Below, in pieces: positions 1-7,409 of a stretch of 35,776 nt of DNA. The stretch comes from Collinsella aerofaciens (GTDB lineage Bacteria; Actinomycetota; Coriobacteriia; Coriobacteriales; Coriobacteriaceae): positions 1 to 35,776 of the forward strand of contig NZ_JAHONA010000023.1 in assembly GCF_019131995.1 (NCBI RefSeq), written 5' to 3'. How positions within the stretch are numbered: the first letter of the stretch is position 1; each line of letters begins with the position of its first letter. The notes beneath the pieces were generated by a model. That model worked only from the letters and a program-made list of their open reading frames with translations. It searched no databases and was not told where the DNA came from. Made by a program: the position numbers and the translations under genes.

Positions 1-72
1 AAGCCCATTGTGGCACCCCGAGCCCGCGGAAAGAAGCTGCGCCGCGGGGGAGGCGGCCCCCAATGGCTTTCT
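1..72. repeat. Long imperfect hairpin at left edge, possible terminator
   Basis: The outer arms AAGCC-ATTG (from position 2) and CAATGGCTT (ending near 70) pair with small bulges. They enclose a perfect 7-bp inner stem, CCCGCGG against CCGCGGG. A short pyrimidine run (TTTCTC) follows. This could terminate whatever gene lies left of the window, or be a dispersed palindromic repeat. It does not share sequence with the two palindromes at 13.6 and 16.4 kb. Confidence 0.4.
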
Positions 73-202
73 CATATCGTCTTTTCATCCATTTGAATAG
101 AGCGGGCGACTCTCTTGGGGCCGTCTGCATGGCGTGTGATTAGCGCATGGTATTGCGCCCAGCTTTCATGTCCGCGCGGCCACCTATCCTTACGGCAATG
201 TA

Positions 203-223
203 GCCGCTTATGTAACAAGCGGC
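203..223 (+). other. Small hairpin in leader of the exonuclease gene
   Basis: GCCGCTT and AAGCGGC form a perfect 7-bp stem around a 7-nt loop. It lies immediately before the Shine-Dalgarno sequence GGAGAAAGG (231-239). It could shape the 5' untranslated region. No T-run follows, so it is not a terminator. Confidence 0.3.
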
Positions 224-247
224 AAGCAACGGAGAAAGGCCCTAACC

Positions 248-982
248 GTGTCAGCTGAAAAGACGCCGTGTATCTCGGCTATCGATACGACGAACTTTGC
301 GCGCCAGATTGTGCTGGACTTTGAGTTTGCGCCGGTGCCAAAACAGCGCCAGCGCCGTGGGCTGCGCAATGAGATTATCGAGGTCGGCGCCGTTAAGCTC
401 GATTACCACGGCAACGTTATGGGCGAGTTCTCGCAGTTTGTGCAGACGGAATTTACCGAAGGCGTTGCGTATCCCGTCCGCGAGCTCACGGGGATATCGG
501 CCGTGGACACCGCGATGGCCGATCCGCTCTACATGGTGATAAAAAGGCTCAGCGATTGGATCGGTCGCTACTCCGCCCAGGTGGTCTGTTGGAACGGTGC
601 GGACCGTCGGCAGCTTTTGACCGAGTGCCAGGCAAAGCACATCGACCTTTCCACATTTCCTACGGACTGGGCCGACCTGCAGGCGTTTTACACCTCGATC
701 ATGGACGTTGGCAGCCACGGGCGCGTCTCGTTGGGCGACGCGGCAACGTGGTTCGGCATCGAGTTTGACGAGTCGACGGGCCATGCCCACAGCGCCCTAG
801 CCGATGCGCGCGTGACCGCCAAGCTGCTCAAGCAGGTGATGGACGGGGACTATCACGTGAGTCCGCGCGCCCAAGAAGTCCGCCAACGTTGGGGGATGGG
901 CGAGCGGGCCCAGACACGCCTCTCTAGCAAGTGCCCCGAGCTGGGCGACCTGCTGCTGAAGCTGAAGGCGGCGGGAAGGTAG
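248..982 (+). CDS. DEDDh-family 3'-5' exonuclease (DnaQ/RNase T fold)
   Basis: The 244-residue protein has the three exonuclease motifs of the DnaQ/RNase T superfamily. Exo I is LDFEF near residue 24 (the Asp-x-Glu pair). Exo II is around WNGADRRQL near residue 118. Exo III is HAHSALADAR near residue 178, with the catalytic His and final Asp typical of DEDDh enzymes. The family removes nucleotides from 3' ends of DNA or RNA using two metal ions. The start is GTG, chosen because GGAGAAAGG sits 8 nt upstream. It stands alone, convergent with the next gene. The substrate cannot be told from sequence: it is a stand-alone proofreader-like or RNA-trimming enzyme, with no helicase, BRCT or polymerase domain attached. 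Confidence 0.8.
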   Translation: MSAEKTPCISAIDTTNFARQIVLDFEFAPVPKQRQRRGLRNEIIEVGAVKLDYHGNVMGEFSQFVQTEFTEGVAYPVRELTGISAVDTAMADPLYMVIKRLSDWIGRYSAQVVCWNGADRRQLLTECQAKHIDLSTFPTDWADLQAFYTSIMDVGSHGRVSLGDAATWFGIEFDESTGHAHSALADARVTAKLLKQVMDGDYHVSPRAQEVRQRWGMGERAQTRLSSKCPELGDLLLKLKAAGR

Positions 983-1023
983 GGGCGTTAGCTGTCTGCA
1001 TGGCGCGTGCCTGTCGCGTATCG

Positions 1024-2259
1024 TTACTCTTCCTGCTGCTTGGCAGGCAAGATGTAGACGTTCTCGGCGTCCACGGCGATCTGCGCGGGGCGGTTGTAGA
1101 GGGCGTCGATCTCCTTTACGCTCTGCTTGAACGGCGTGACGTCGGGCGTCTTTGCCTGATGGAGCTTTTCGAGGAGTTTCTCGGATTGCTTGTCGTTGAA
1201 CTTTCCGATGCTCTCTCCTGCGCCTTCGAGCGCCTCGTCGATGAGTGTATGGTCGCCCACGGGGGTCTTTGCGATGGCGTGACCGAGCAATTTGCCCGCG
1301 GACGCGATACCGCCCAGCAGTGCCGCATCGACGGTGTCGACAGCCCCCGCTTCGAGTGCGTTGTAGCAGTCGGTGTAGAGCTCGCGGTACGCGATCGAAT
1401 CAGCCTCGATCTTCGCAGTGGCGTCCGCGAGCTTTGCGGGCTCGAAGTTCTGGGCGAGCATGGGTTCGAGGAACAGCGAGAACGCGTGGATGTAGGTGGC
1501 GAGCTGGCAGTCTTTGAGGTAGTCGAGCACCTTGTCGAGGCGTCTGCCCAAGCCGTCTCGCACCTCGATGAACCCTTTCTTTTTCAGATCCGCCTGTGCC
1601 TGCGAGCGGAAGAGTTCCATGTCCTGCGCGGACGACTGCTTGATGTCGAGCACCTTCATATGGGCGTTTGCCATGTAGGTGGCGTTGCCGTAGTTGAGGC
1701 CGTAACCGTTGAGGATGTCTGCGAGCGTCTTGAGGTTGCCACGCATGTTGGCCTTGTCGCGCTGACGCATGTACTCGAACATTTCGTCGACGGACTCCTG
1801 GATGGAGTCGAGCTTTTGGTTTATCTGCGCGATTGCGGCTGCCATGAATAGCGATGTTGGATCGTAAGGCACCTGCGTGACGCTCGTGGCGATGTCGCCC
1901 TCGACTACGTGGAAGCGCGCCTGCCCAAGGCCCTTGGCGGCGTCGCGGTAGCCCCCTGTGAGACCGCTGCCGTCCTTGAACGTGTTGAGTTTCGACGGAT
2001 CGAGCGGGTTACCATATTTGTCAGTCGCCTGGAGCAGCGTGGGCACGCTCACCGTGTTGGTGACGGTGCGAAACATCGAGGGGAGCGAGGCGAACGCCAC
2101 GCCGAGTTGGGGAATTCGCTCGAGCGGTAGCTTGATGGCGCCGGAGACGTCCACCCGCTTCTGAGTGAGCGCGAGGTGGATTTTGGTCGATGCGAGCTGT
2201 TTTGCCACGAGCTCCTCTCGGCCGTCGTTCGCCGAGGGTTTGGTCTCGTTGTCTGCCAT
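1024..2259 (-). CDS. Orphan hypothetical protein, mostly helical, 411 aa
   Basis: I do not recognise a family. The start is set at MADNETK because AAGGAG lies about 7 nt before that ATG; an in-frame upstream ATG at 2295 lacks a comparable site. The protein has no signal peptide. Its middle (about residues 150-200) is strongly helical, with the heptad-like segment INQKLDSIQESVDEMFEYM. A Gly/Ala-rich segment near residue 320 (ALLGGIASAGKLLGHAIA) could be an amphipathic or membrane-active helix. The rest is charged and helical. It is monocistronic between the convergent exonuclease and the surface-protein gene. Codon use is less biased than in the ribosomal genes, which fits an accessory gene. 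A toxin-like or membrane-associated scaffold role is possible but unsupported. Confidence 0.7.
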   Translation of the reverse strand: MADNETKPSANDGREELVAKQLASTKIHLALTQKRVDVSGAIKLPLERIPQLGVAFASLPSMFRTVTNTVSVPTLLQATDKYGNPLDPSKLNTFKDGSGLTGGYRDAAKGLGQARFHVVEGDIATSVTQVPYDPTSLFMAAAIAQINQKLDSIQESVDEMFEYMRQRDKANMRGNLKTLADILNGYGLNYGNATYMANAHMKVLDIKQSSAQDMELFRSQAQADLKKKGFIEVRDGLGRRLDKVLDYLKDCQLATYIHAFSLFLEPMLAQNFEPAKLADATAKIEADSIAYRELYTDCYNALEAGAVDTVDAALLGGIASAGKLLGHAIAKTPVGDHTLIDEALEGAGESIGKFNDKQSEKLLEKLHQAKTPDVTPFKQSVKEIDALYNRPAQIAVDAENVYILPAKQQEE

Positions 2260-2386
2260 AGCGCGCTCCTTGCTTACGTTGATAGTCGTGGGCATTATCT
2301 CATCGCCTGGTGGCTTGCTAGAGCGGGGTAGAGGCCGAGCGTCTGGCGAAACTCGTTAACTGATTGCATTTCAGCGGATTGGGTTG

Positions 2387-2392
2387 ATTATA
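2387..2392 (-). promoter_or_regulatory. Candidate -10 box for the 411-aa orphan gene
   Basis: On the minus strand a perfect TATAAT lies about 130 nt before the chosen start at 2259. No convincing -35 hexamer is visible 16-18 nt upstream, so only the -10 element is proposed. It would give a leader of roughly 120 nt. Confidence 0.35.
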
Positions 2393-2441
2393 AGAGAAGG
2401 ACGGCTATCCATCTGCCCTTCCCAGTTGAGTTCGCTTTGAG

Positions 2442-4256
2442 CTACTGTTCGTGCTTATGCTGCTTGGGCTCAAGCCTTCTCGCTGCCGTGAAGCAGGCCG
2501 TGGCCGCCATGGCCAATGCGATGCTGGCCATCCAAGTGGAGTCGCCGGTTGCAGCGAGCTTTGGTTCATCGGCTGTCGTGCGTCCCGACTTTTTTGTAGC
2601 CGCCTCGTCGGCGTCCTTTTCAGGAGTGGCAGGATCACTTTTGTTGTCGCCGGGTGAATCTACGTCGGTCTTTCCGCCCGCCTGCTCCCCTTGGGCCTTC
2701 CCCTCCACGGTGAAGGACGCATCGGTCGCCGTCCCGTCCTTCCAGACGGCCGTGACGGTGTGTCCGCCGCCGGCGAGCGTGTCCAGGTAGGACGGCCTGA
2801 GCTCGATAATCGTGCTGCCCCTGGTTGCGGTGTAGTTCTCGGCGGAGACCTCAGTTCCGTCCACGAGGAGACGCGTGAACTCATCGAGAGGACCGCTGAA
2901 GCGGAAGGTCAGACCGGCCTCGCCGTCCTTTGCATACGCCTGCCCGTCGCCCTTGGTGGCGGCATACAGCGGAGCGGTCACGTCGAAGGTGACGTCCCCC
3001 GCGTCGTCGACATCAAAGGTCTGAACGCCGGTCTTGCCGTTACGCTCGGCGTAGGCGGAGCTGTAGACGAAGGTCTCGTGGCCCGTCTTGTCGAGGACCG
3101 CGAGGGCTTGGATTTCAAACGAGCCCATCGAGAGCGACGTGGGGAACTCGATTTCGATATAGGCCCTTGCCGCATCGTAGCTGCAGCTCAACGTTTTGCG
3201 GGTCTTTAAAGAGTTCGGGTCCTCGACATAGCCGGGGTCGCCGAGGATCGGGGAGACAGACTTTACGCCGTCCGCGTCGCCTACATTGCAATAGATACGG
3301 AGGATCCCGCCGACGGGGACCCTCTTCGCGGAGATGGAAACGTTCGAGACCGTGGGCGGGTTCCGGTCGATCGCGCTGCCGGTCACCTCGAAGCACAGCT
3401 CGCTCGGGTCGCCAACCGAGAAAGTCGCGCCCGAAATGCCGTTGGCCCTGGCGTAGGAACTCTCGTACACATCGGTCTCGAACCCTAGGCCATCGGTGAC
3501 CGAAAGGCCGATCAGCCTGTGCCTTCCGATCCTATTGCTGTCGAATGTGAGGTCAAACCCGTCGATAGACGAGCCTCCGTGATAATAGGCTGACGAAACA
3601 GAGCAGCCGTCGTCCGAATTCTCCCAGCCCTGCCGCAGTATGGGGGAAACGGAGCGAACGCCGTCGGCATCGGAGACGGTCCAAGAGATGTGGAGGTCGG
3701 CACCGGTTGCGACCTCCCTGCTCGAGAGCGACACGGAGGACACGGTCGGCGGGTTTTGGTCCTCGGGTCCCTCGGTCACCTCATACTCGAGGGGGTCGGT
3801 GGTGAAGGTCGGACAGTCGAGCCCCTTCTCCTCGGCATACGTCGTGTCGTAGACATCGGTAACCCATCCAAGACTATCGGTCACGCCGAGGCCGATGATC
3901 CGGTACCTGCAGGGCCGGTCGCTCGGGGAGGTGGAGATATCGAAGCCCGCGGTCGTGTTGCCGGTCGACGAGAAGGCGAGACGGGAACTGATTCCATGGT
4001 CTCCGGTATCGTTTTCGACAAGGACTTCGACTATGGGCGTGACGGACCGTACCCCGTCAGGGTCATCGACGCTATAGCCGACATGCAGCGTGGAGCCGGC
4101 CGTGACTGTCGTCGCGGATATCGTCACGTTGGAGATGCTGGGCGGGTTCGGGTCCGACGCGGCTAGGGCGGTTGAGGGCAAAGCAAGCGCTACGGTGGCG
4201 GACAGCGAGGCGAGCAGGCTAAGCGCGAAGCGCCTGGAGAATTTCAAGGAGGTCAT
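2442..4256 (-). CDS. Secreted cell-wall-anchored surface protein with three tandem repeats and LAxTG sorting signal
   Basis: The 604-residue protein starts with a Sec signal peptide (basic SLKFSRRF, hydrophobic core, cleavage near ALAAS at about 33). Three tandem beta-rich repeats of about 131 residues follow, beginning near 37, 168 and 299. Each opens with NPP and a short strand and carries a D-x-DGV-(R/K)SV-(S/T)PI signature. Residues about 440-520 look like a separate small Ig-like (X2-type) domain with the SYLDTLAGGGHTVT pattern. A Lys/Asp/Pro-rich spacer leads to LAATG at 567-571, a hydrophobic span and a basic tail (ARRLEPKQHK). This fits anchoring by an actinobacterial class E-type sortase, which favours LAxTG. 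The ATG has only a weak Shine-Dalgarno sequence. Ligand or partner is unknown; adhesion or surface-display roles are inferred from architecture. Confidence 0.8.
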   Translation of the reverse strand: MTSLKFSRRFALSLLASLSATVALALPSTALAASDPNPPSISNVTISATTVTAGSTLHVGYSVDDPDGVRSVTPIVEVLVENDTGDHGISSRLAFSSTGNTTAGFDISTSPSDRPCRYRIIGLGVTDSLGWVTDVYDTTYAEEKGLDCPTFTTDPLEYEVTEGPEDQNPPTVSSVSLSSREVATGADLHISWTVSDADGVRSVSPILRQGWENSDDGCSVSSAYYHGGSSIDGFDLTFDSNRIGRHRLIGLSVTDGLGFETDVYESSYARANGISGATFSVGDPSELCFEVTGSAIDRNPPTVSNVSISAKRVPVGGILRIYCNVGDADGVKSVSPILGDPGYVEDPNSLKTRKTLSCSYDAARAYIEIEFPTSLSMGSFEIQALAVLDKTGHETFVYSSAYAERNGKTGVQTFDVDDAGDVTFDVTAPLYAATKGDGQAYAKDGEAGLTFRFSGPLDEFTRLLVDGTEVSAENYTATRGSTIIELRPSYLDTLAGGGHTVTAVWKDGTATDASFTVEGKAQGEQAGGKTDVDSPGDNKSDPATPEKDADEAATKKSGRTTADEPKLAATGDSTWMASIALAMAATACFTAARRLEPKQHKHEQ

Positions 4257-4563
4257 TGGTGGTGCCGATCTTCCATAATTGTTGCAGCGATACCAGTATA
4301 TCTTTGGCCCATGCTAGCCAGATGTTCTTTCCGCGAACGGCTCGTTAGTTTAGAGACGGCATATGGACGCCTGTCTCGTCCACGTTTCTCGTAAGGGCGA
4401 TTATAAGGACATGAAGAGACTTTCTCGGAACAATCAATTGGGGATATCAAAGAAATGCTGGACGCCTCCTGATCGCTCAATGCCTTTGAGGTGAAATGCG
4501 GCGCATCGGCTACGTTGTTGAGATCATTTATCGAGCGATACGTCATTCCAGCTGAGGCCACCG
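4257..4563. other. Intergenic stretch, AT-richer, no convincing gene
   Basis: This 307-bp stretch separates two minus-strand genes. The minus strand has TATAAT at 4405-4400, a candidate -10 for the surface-protein gene about 145 nt upstream of its start, but with no good -35. A 140-codon reading frame crosses it, but it lacks a ribosome-binding site and has erratic composition, so I do not call it. Confidence 0.5.
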
Positions 4564-5004
4564 TCATGAGGCTTCTGTTCCTACACCCCCCGCAATCCCG
4601 CGCGCGGCACCCAACAGCTCGTACTCCCTCTCGCTCCACTGGCACAGCTCGGCAGTCTCGACGGCGTCGCGACACAGGTCCAGAAACACCTCAGCTCCCT
4701 CGCAGAAGCACTCGCGGGCAAAGTCACCCGAACCGCTTGCGACGCACGTGCCGTCGGCAAACAGCTTCCAGCTAGACAGCTCGCGCGAGTCGTCTCCAAG
4801 CAGCTTGATCTGCAGTACGTGCGGGTCGCCGGCGGTGTAGAGCTCTTTCTCGAGCGCCTGCACGGTAAAGCGCATCTGGTGGAGGAGACTGCTCTTGACC
4901 ATGGCCGAGGCGTAGCCGTTCGGCTTGTCCAGAAGATGCATTCGTTTTGGCTTGGCTGTCAGGTTGTGGAAGTTGCGCTCACTGCGCACGGAGAAATTGT
5001 CCAT
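4564..5004 (-). CDS. Orphan hypothetical protein, 146 aa
   Basis: No family is recognised. The start at 5004 (MDNFSVRSERN) is preceded by AAAGGAG with 6-nt spacing, a far better site than any upstream in-frame start. The N-terminal third is basic. The middle has alternating strand-like segments (LQIKLLGDDSRELSSWKLF, then ADGTCVASGSG). The C-terminal half is helical and acidic, with several Cys residues (ECFCEGAEVFLDLC) that do not form an obvious metal site. There is no signal peptide or membrane span, so it is probably cytoplasmic. The leader holds a hairpin with a T-run (about 100 nt upstream), so expression could be attenuated. No neighbour points to a function. Confidence 0.6.
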   Translation of the reverse strand: MDNFSVRSERNFHNLTAKPKRMHLLDKPNGYASAMVKSSLLHQMRFTVQALEKELYTAGDPHVLQIKLLGDDSRELSSWKLFADGTCVASGSGDFARECFCEGAEVFLDLCRDAVETAELCQWSEREYELLGAARGIAGGVGTEAS

Positions 5005-5100
5005 ACGGACTCCTTTCATCGATGTTGGCAGGGCCACCGTGCCTCTTGGCCGGTTGGCGTCGGGATCGTGGAGCCAACTCTCTACCCCGACTCTGGATAA

Positions 5101-5122
5101 AACGCGCCCGCTCCTTGCGGGC
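5101..5122 (-). terminator. Terminator-like hairpin in the leader of the 146-aa gene
   Basis: Read on the minus strand, GCCCGC and GCGGGC form a 6-bp GC stem around AAGGA, followed within 3 nt by TTTT. It faces toward the 146-aa gene, about 100 nt before its start. It could end an upstream transcript or act as an attenuator for that gene. Confidence 0.4.
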
Positions 5123-5160
5123 ACGATGGGGTCTATCAACGTGTACGGACATAAATCAAG

Positions 5161-5190
5161 CGCCATCCGCGAAATGACGCGCGGATGGCG
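5161..5190. repeat. 11-bp perfect inverted repeat
   Basis: CGCCATCCGCG and CGCGGATGGCG are perfect 11-nt arms around an 8-nt loop. A weak T-rich tail (TTGGTTT) follows on the plus strand. It may act as a terminator, or mark the edge of a former insertion next to the direct-repeat array. Confidence 0.5.
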
Positions 5191-5222
5191 TTGGTTTCCC
5201 AAGTGATTATTCGGCTTCCATC

Positions 5223-5302
5223 CGGAAAAGTGTCGAAATCAGCCGTGTAAAAGTACGGAAAAGTGTCGAGATAGGCATCTTAAAACTTCGGAAAAGTGTA
5301 GC
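5223..5302. repeat. Three direct repeats spaced exactly 33 bp
   Basis: CGGAAAAGTGTCGA occurs at 5223-5236 and 5256-5269, and a diverged copy, CGGAAAAGTGTAGC, at 5289-5302. The starts are exactly 33 bp apart. The sequence between cores is only loosely conserved. Multiple short repeats at regular spacing are typical of the terminal binding-site arrays of IS21-type elements. They also fit operator arrays, since 33 bp is about three helical turns. No transposase or plasmid replication gene adjoins them, so a solo or decayed element end, or an operator array, are both possible. Confidence 0.6.
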
Positions 5303-5369
5303 TGGATGACAAAACAGCACTTAGAAGCCGGTGCTGGATGCGGGATCCTGCGGCCGCCTTCAGCCCTCG

Positions 5370-6356
5370 CTACTCGTCGTCCCCGTCGTTGGGGTCGCCT
5401 TTGAGGGTGTTGATGTCCAGGTGCTGGTTGTCGTCCTCTTTTTGCTGGGTCTCCGACTCCGCTTGGGTGGGGCTGCGGAACAGCTGGAATCCCTCAAACG
5501 CAATGACGCCGAGCAGGGCAATGACAATGGCGATAAAGGCAACCTTGACTGCCTGCGGAAATTCCGAGAAACGCAGCGCCTTTTCCTCGGCGTAATAATC
5601 GGCGAAGCGCTCTTCGCCCGTGCTTTTGGTATACGCCGGTGCGGACGCGGCCTCCGGGTCATATTCCGGTGCAGGTGTGGCAGTGTACGGATCGTTGAGA
5701 TAATCGCTCGATGCGGTGCCATAATCCTCGGTCTCGATGCGACCGGTGCCAGCATAGTCATCGGAATAATCGGAATATGCCGCACCACCCTCATAGTCCG
5801 CTGCGCTCGTGTTGGCGGCAAAAAGCGGGTTAACTGGAACGTCGAGCGCCGGCATGCCGGTAGAGGTCTCATCCAGATCGGCTGCAGCCCAGGAATCGTA
5901 GGCAACCTGACGGGCAACGGGCTCATCGAGCCTTGCGACCGGAGGCTTGCGTGCCGCAGGAACGGGCAACTGCTGGGCGTTGTACATAACGGTGCTGTCG
6001 GCCGATTTGCCCTGCGTCGCTGCAGCGAGAAATGCCGCCGTCTCGGACGGGTCGCTTGCGGGGCGGGGAGCGGGCGTGGGCGCCGAAGTGGGTGCGGGCG
6101 TAGGCGCGGGCGTCGAAACAGGCGACTGCGCAGGAGTCGGCGCAGGTGCGGACTTAGGCGCAAGTGCGGGATTGGGGCTTGACGGGCGAGCCCCACCGCC
6201 CATGAGTTCGTCGGCGGTCCACGGGCGATCATCCATCACGTCGTCAAGGCTCAGTGAAAACAGGTCGTCTTCACCCTCATCGAACATGCGGTGCACATGC
6301 CCACCAATTGCCGGAATCAATCCGCGACCGGTGCATGATGCCTTGCTCAACGCCAT
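5370..6356 (-). CDS. Proline/alanine-rich single-span membrane protein, 328 aa
   Basis: No family is recognised. The start at 6356 (MALSKASCTGRG) has AAAGGATGG 6-7 nt upstream, and a minus-strand TATAAT lies about 35 nt further. Residues 25-50 are acidic (DEGEDDLFSLSLDDVMDD). Residues about 56-100 are a Pro/Ala/Thr/Ser low-complexity stretch with PAPTPAPTSAPTPAP. A long disordered acidic Tyr/Asp-rich middle follows. One transmembrane helix lies near residues 269-293, and the last 35 residues are acidic and soluble. No signal peptide is present, so the likely topology is N-terminus inside with a short external tail. Bacterial proteins of this design are often scaffolds or envelope/division adaptors, but nothing here proves that. 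Confidence 0.65.
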   Translation of the reverse strand: MALSKASCTGRGLIPAIGGHVHRMFDEGEDDLFSLSLDDVMDDRPWTADELMGGGARPSSPNPALAPKSAPAPTPAQSPVSTPAPTPAPTSAPTPAPRPASDPSETAAFLAAATQGKSADSTVMYNAQQLPVPAARKPPVARLDEPVARQVAYDSWAAADLDETSTGMPALDVPVNPLFAANTSAADYEGGAAYSDYSDDYAGTGRIETEDYGTASSDYLNDPYTATPAPEYDPEAASAPAYTKSTGEERFADYYAEEKALRFSEFPQAVKVAFIAIVIALLGVIAFEGFQLFRSPTQAESETQQKEDDNQHLDINTLKGDPNDGDDE

Positions 6357-6390
6357 TCTGTTCCATCCTTTCGAAATACTAATGACATCG

Positions 6391-6396
6391 ATTATA
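6391..6396 (-). promoter_or_regulatory. Candidate -10 box for the proline-rich membrane protein
   Basis: A perfect TATAAT on the minus strand lies 35 nt before the start codon. The -35 region is not convincing. The position fits a short leader carrying the AAAGGATGG ribosome-binding site. Confidence 0.45.
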
Positions 6397-6478
6397 TGGA
6401 ACTTCCCAAGCGGCTCGGTCTTGGATTCGTGCTTTCCAGAACTCACGCCCAAAAGGGGAGGGCAATCCGGGCGAGTGC

Positions 6479-7132
6479 CTACTTATCGCCGGCCGCCGCC
6501 TTGGCCTCATTGAGGTAGCTATAGAAGCTGTACTTTGAGATGCCAAAGAACTCGCAGGCGCGCTCGCTCGACTTGGAAATGAGGAAGGCGCCGCGACGGT
6601 CGAGGTAGCCAATGGCACGAATGCGCTCGTCTTTGGTCATGAGCGCCGCGGGCTTGCCCACAAACTGCTCGCACTCGTGCAGCAGGTCCTCGAGCAGGTC
6701 GCCGATGTTCTTGGTAATGGGCTCGGGCTCGGTATAGCCCGTGCCGCCGGTGCCGGTAAAGGCGTCGAGCGAACGCTCAAAAGCCTTCATAAGCGTAATG
6801 TCAAAGTTGATGCCCAAAATGCCGACGGGCTTGCCTTCGTCGTTGCGGATAAAGATAGTCGAGGACTTGAGCAGCTTGCCATCGGTGGTTTTGGTGAGGT
6901 ATGGCTCGCGGTCGTGTACGTCGGCGGTGCCCTCGTGCATGGACTCAAACACGATATGGCTGGGGCCGTCACCCAGTTTGCGCCCGCTGACGTGGCCGTT
7001 TTCGATCACTACGATGGAGTGGTCCACGTCCTCGGTCTCCAGATCGTGGACGACGACTTCGCAGCTGGGGCCAAATTGGAGCGCCAGGCCGTGTGCAAGG
7101 CGCTTATAAAACTCAATCTGTGCGGGGGTCAT
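6479..7132 (-). CDS. YheO/DauR-type PAS-HTH transcriptional regulator
   Basis: The 217-residue protein has a YheO-like PAS domain at about 5-120, with EVVVHDLE, SIVVIENGHVSGR and the closing strand GKPVGILGINFD. A C-terminal helix-turn-helix (DauR-type) lies at about 165-212, with RRGAFLISKSSERACEFFGIS. In the family, PAS senses a ligand and the HTH binds DNA; DauR controls D-arginine catabolism. The start at 7132 has AGGAAGG 6 nt upstream; the longer frame back to 7207 has no such site. The gene is divergent from ygeX across 277 bp, so it is the obvious candidate local regulator of the ygeXYW operon. Whether it activates or represses, and its ligand, are not visible. Confidence 0.85.
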   Translation of the reverse strand: MTPAQIEFYKRLAHGLALQFGPSCEVVVHDLETEDVDHSIVVIENGHVSGRKLGDGPSHIVFESMHEGTADVHDREPYLTKTTDGKLLKSSTIFIRNDEGKPVGILGINFDITLMKAFERSLDAFTGTGGTGYTEPEPITKNIGDLLEDLLHECEQFVGKPAALMTKDERIRAIGYLDRRGAFLISKSSERACEFFGISKYSFYSYLNEAKAAAGDK

Positions 7133-7278
7133 AGGTGCCTTCCTAAAAATTAGTTTGGGCTCACTGTGCCATAAACCACACTTGACCGCAAACAAATCCA
7201 TCAACAAGGCAATTCATAACCGTTCGGCGGCGAAAAAGTACCGATTGCGGCAACAAACAATTCGTTAGGTATACCAAT

Positions 7279-7315
7279 CAAAAAGTGTGATAGAACATTA
7301 CTAACAAACTTTTTG
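7279..7315. promoter_or_regulatory. Inverted repeat in the divergent regulator-ygeX region
   Basis: CAAAAAGT (7279-7286) and ACTTTTTG (7308-7315) are perfect 8-nt arms with centres 29 bp apart. The second overlaps a local CAAAC-TTTTT-GTTTG dyad. The region is AT-rich and contains TAGAAC and TATACC as weak -10 candidates for ygeX. It is a plausible operator for the adjacent YheO-type regulator. Confidence 0.35.
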
Positions 7316-7409
7316 TTTGGCATCCACATAAAAGTTCAGTCGCATGAATGGGAATGGGCTGAAACGCGTATGCGGGGGCCGGCAAGAGAGGACTTAAGGA
7401 GTTCACCGT

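Larger units (their letters stand above)
5005..5369. other. Intergenic region holding hairpins and the 33-bp repeat array
   Basis: This 365-bp stretch lies between the stop of the proline-rich membrane-protein gene (5370) and the start of the 146-aa gene (5004), both on the minus strand. It contains the leader hairpin (5101-5122), the 11-bp inverted repeat (5161-5190) and the three repeats (5223-5302). No supported reading frame is seen. Confidence 0.6.

Noticed and set aside
931..1851. 306-codon plus-strand frame opposite the 411-aa orphan
   Set aside because: No ribosome-binding site and a Leu/Val/Asp/Gly-rich translation typical of antisense shadow. The minus-strand gene has a better start and composition.
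4253..4675. 140-codon minus-strand frame across the intergenic region
   Set aside because: It overlaps the end of the 146-aa gene and the start of the surface-protein gene, has no Shine-Dalgarno sequence and its composition changes along its length.
5223..5302. CRISPR array
   Set aside because: Only three short cores, with spacers too short and no cas genes; regular spacing fits binding sites better.
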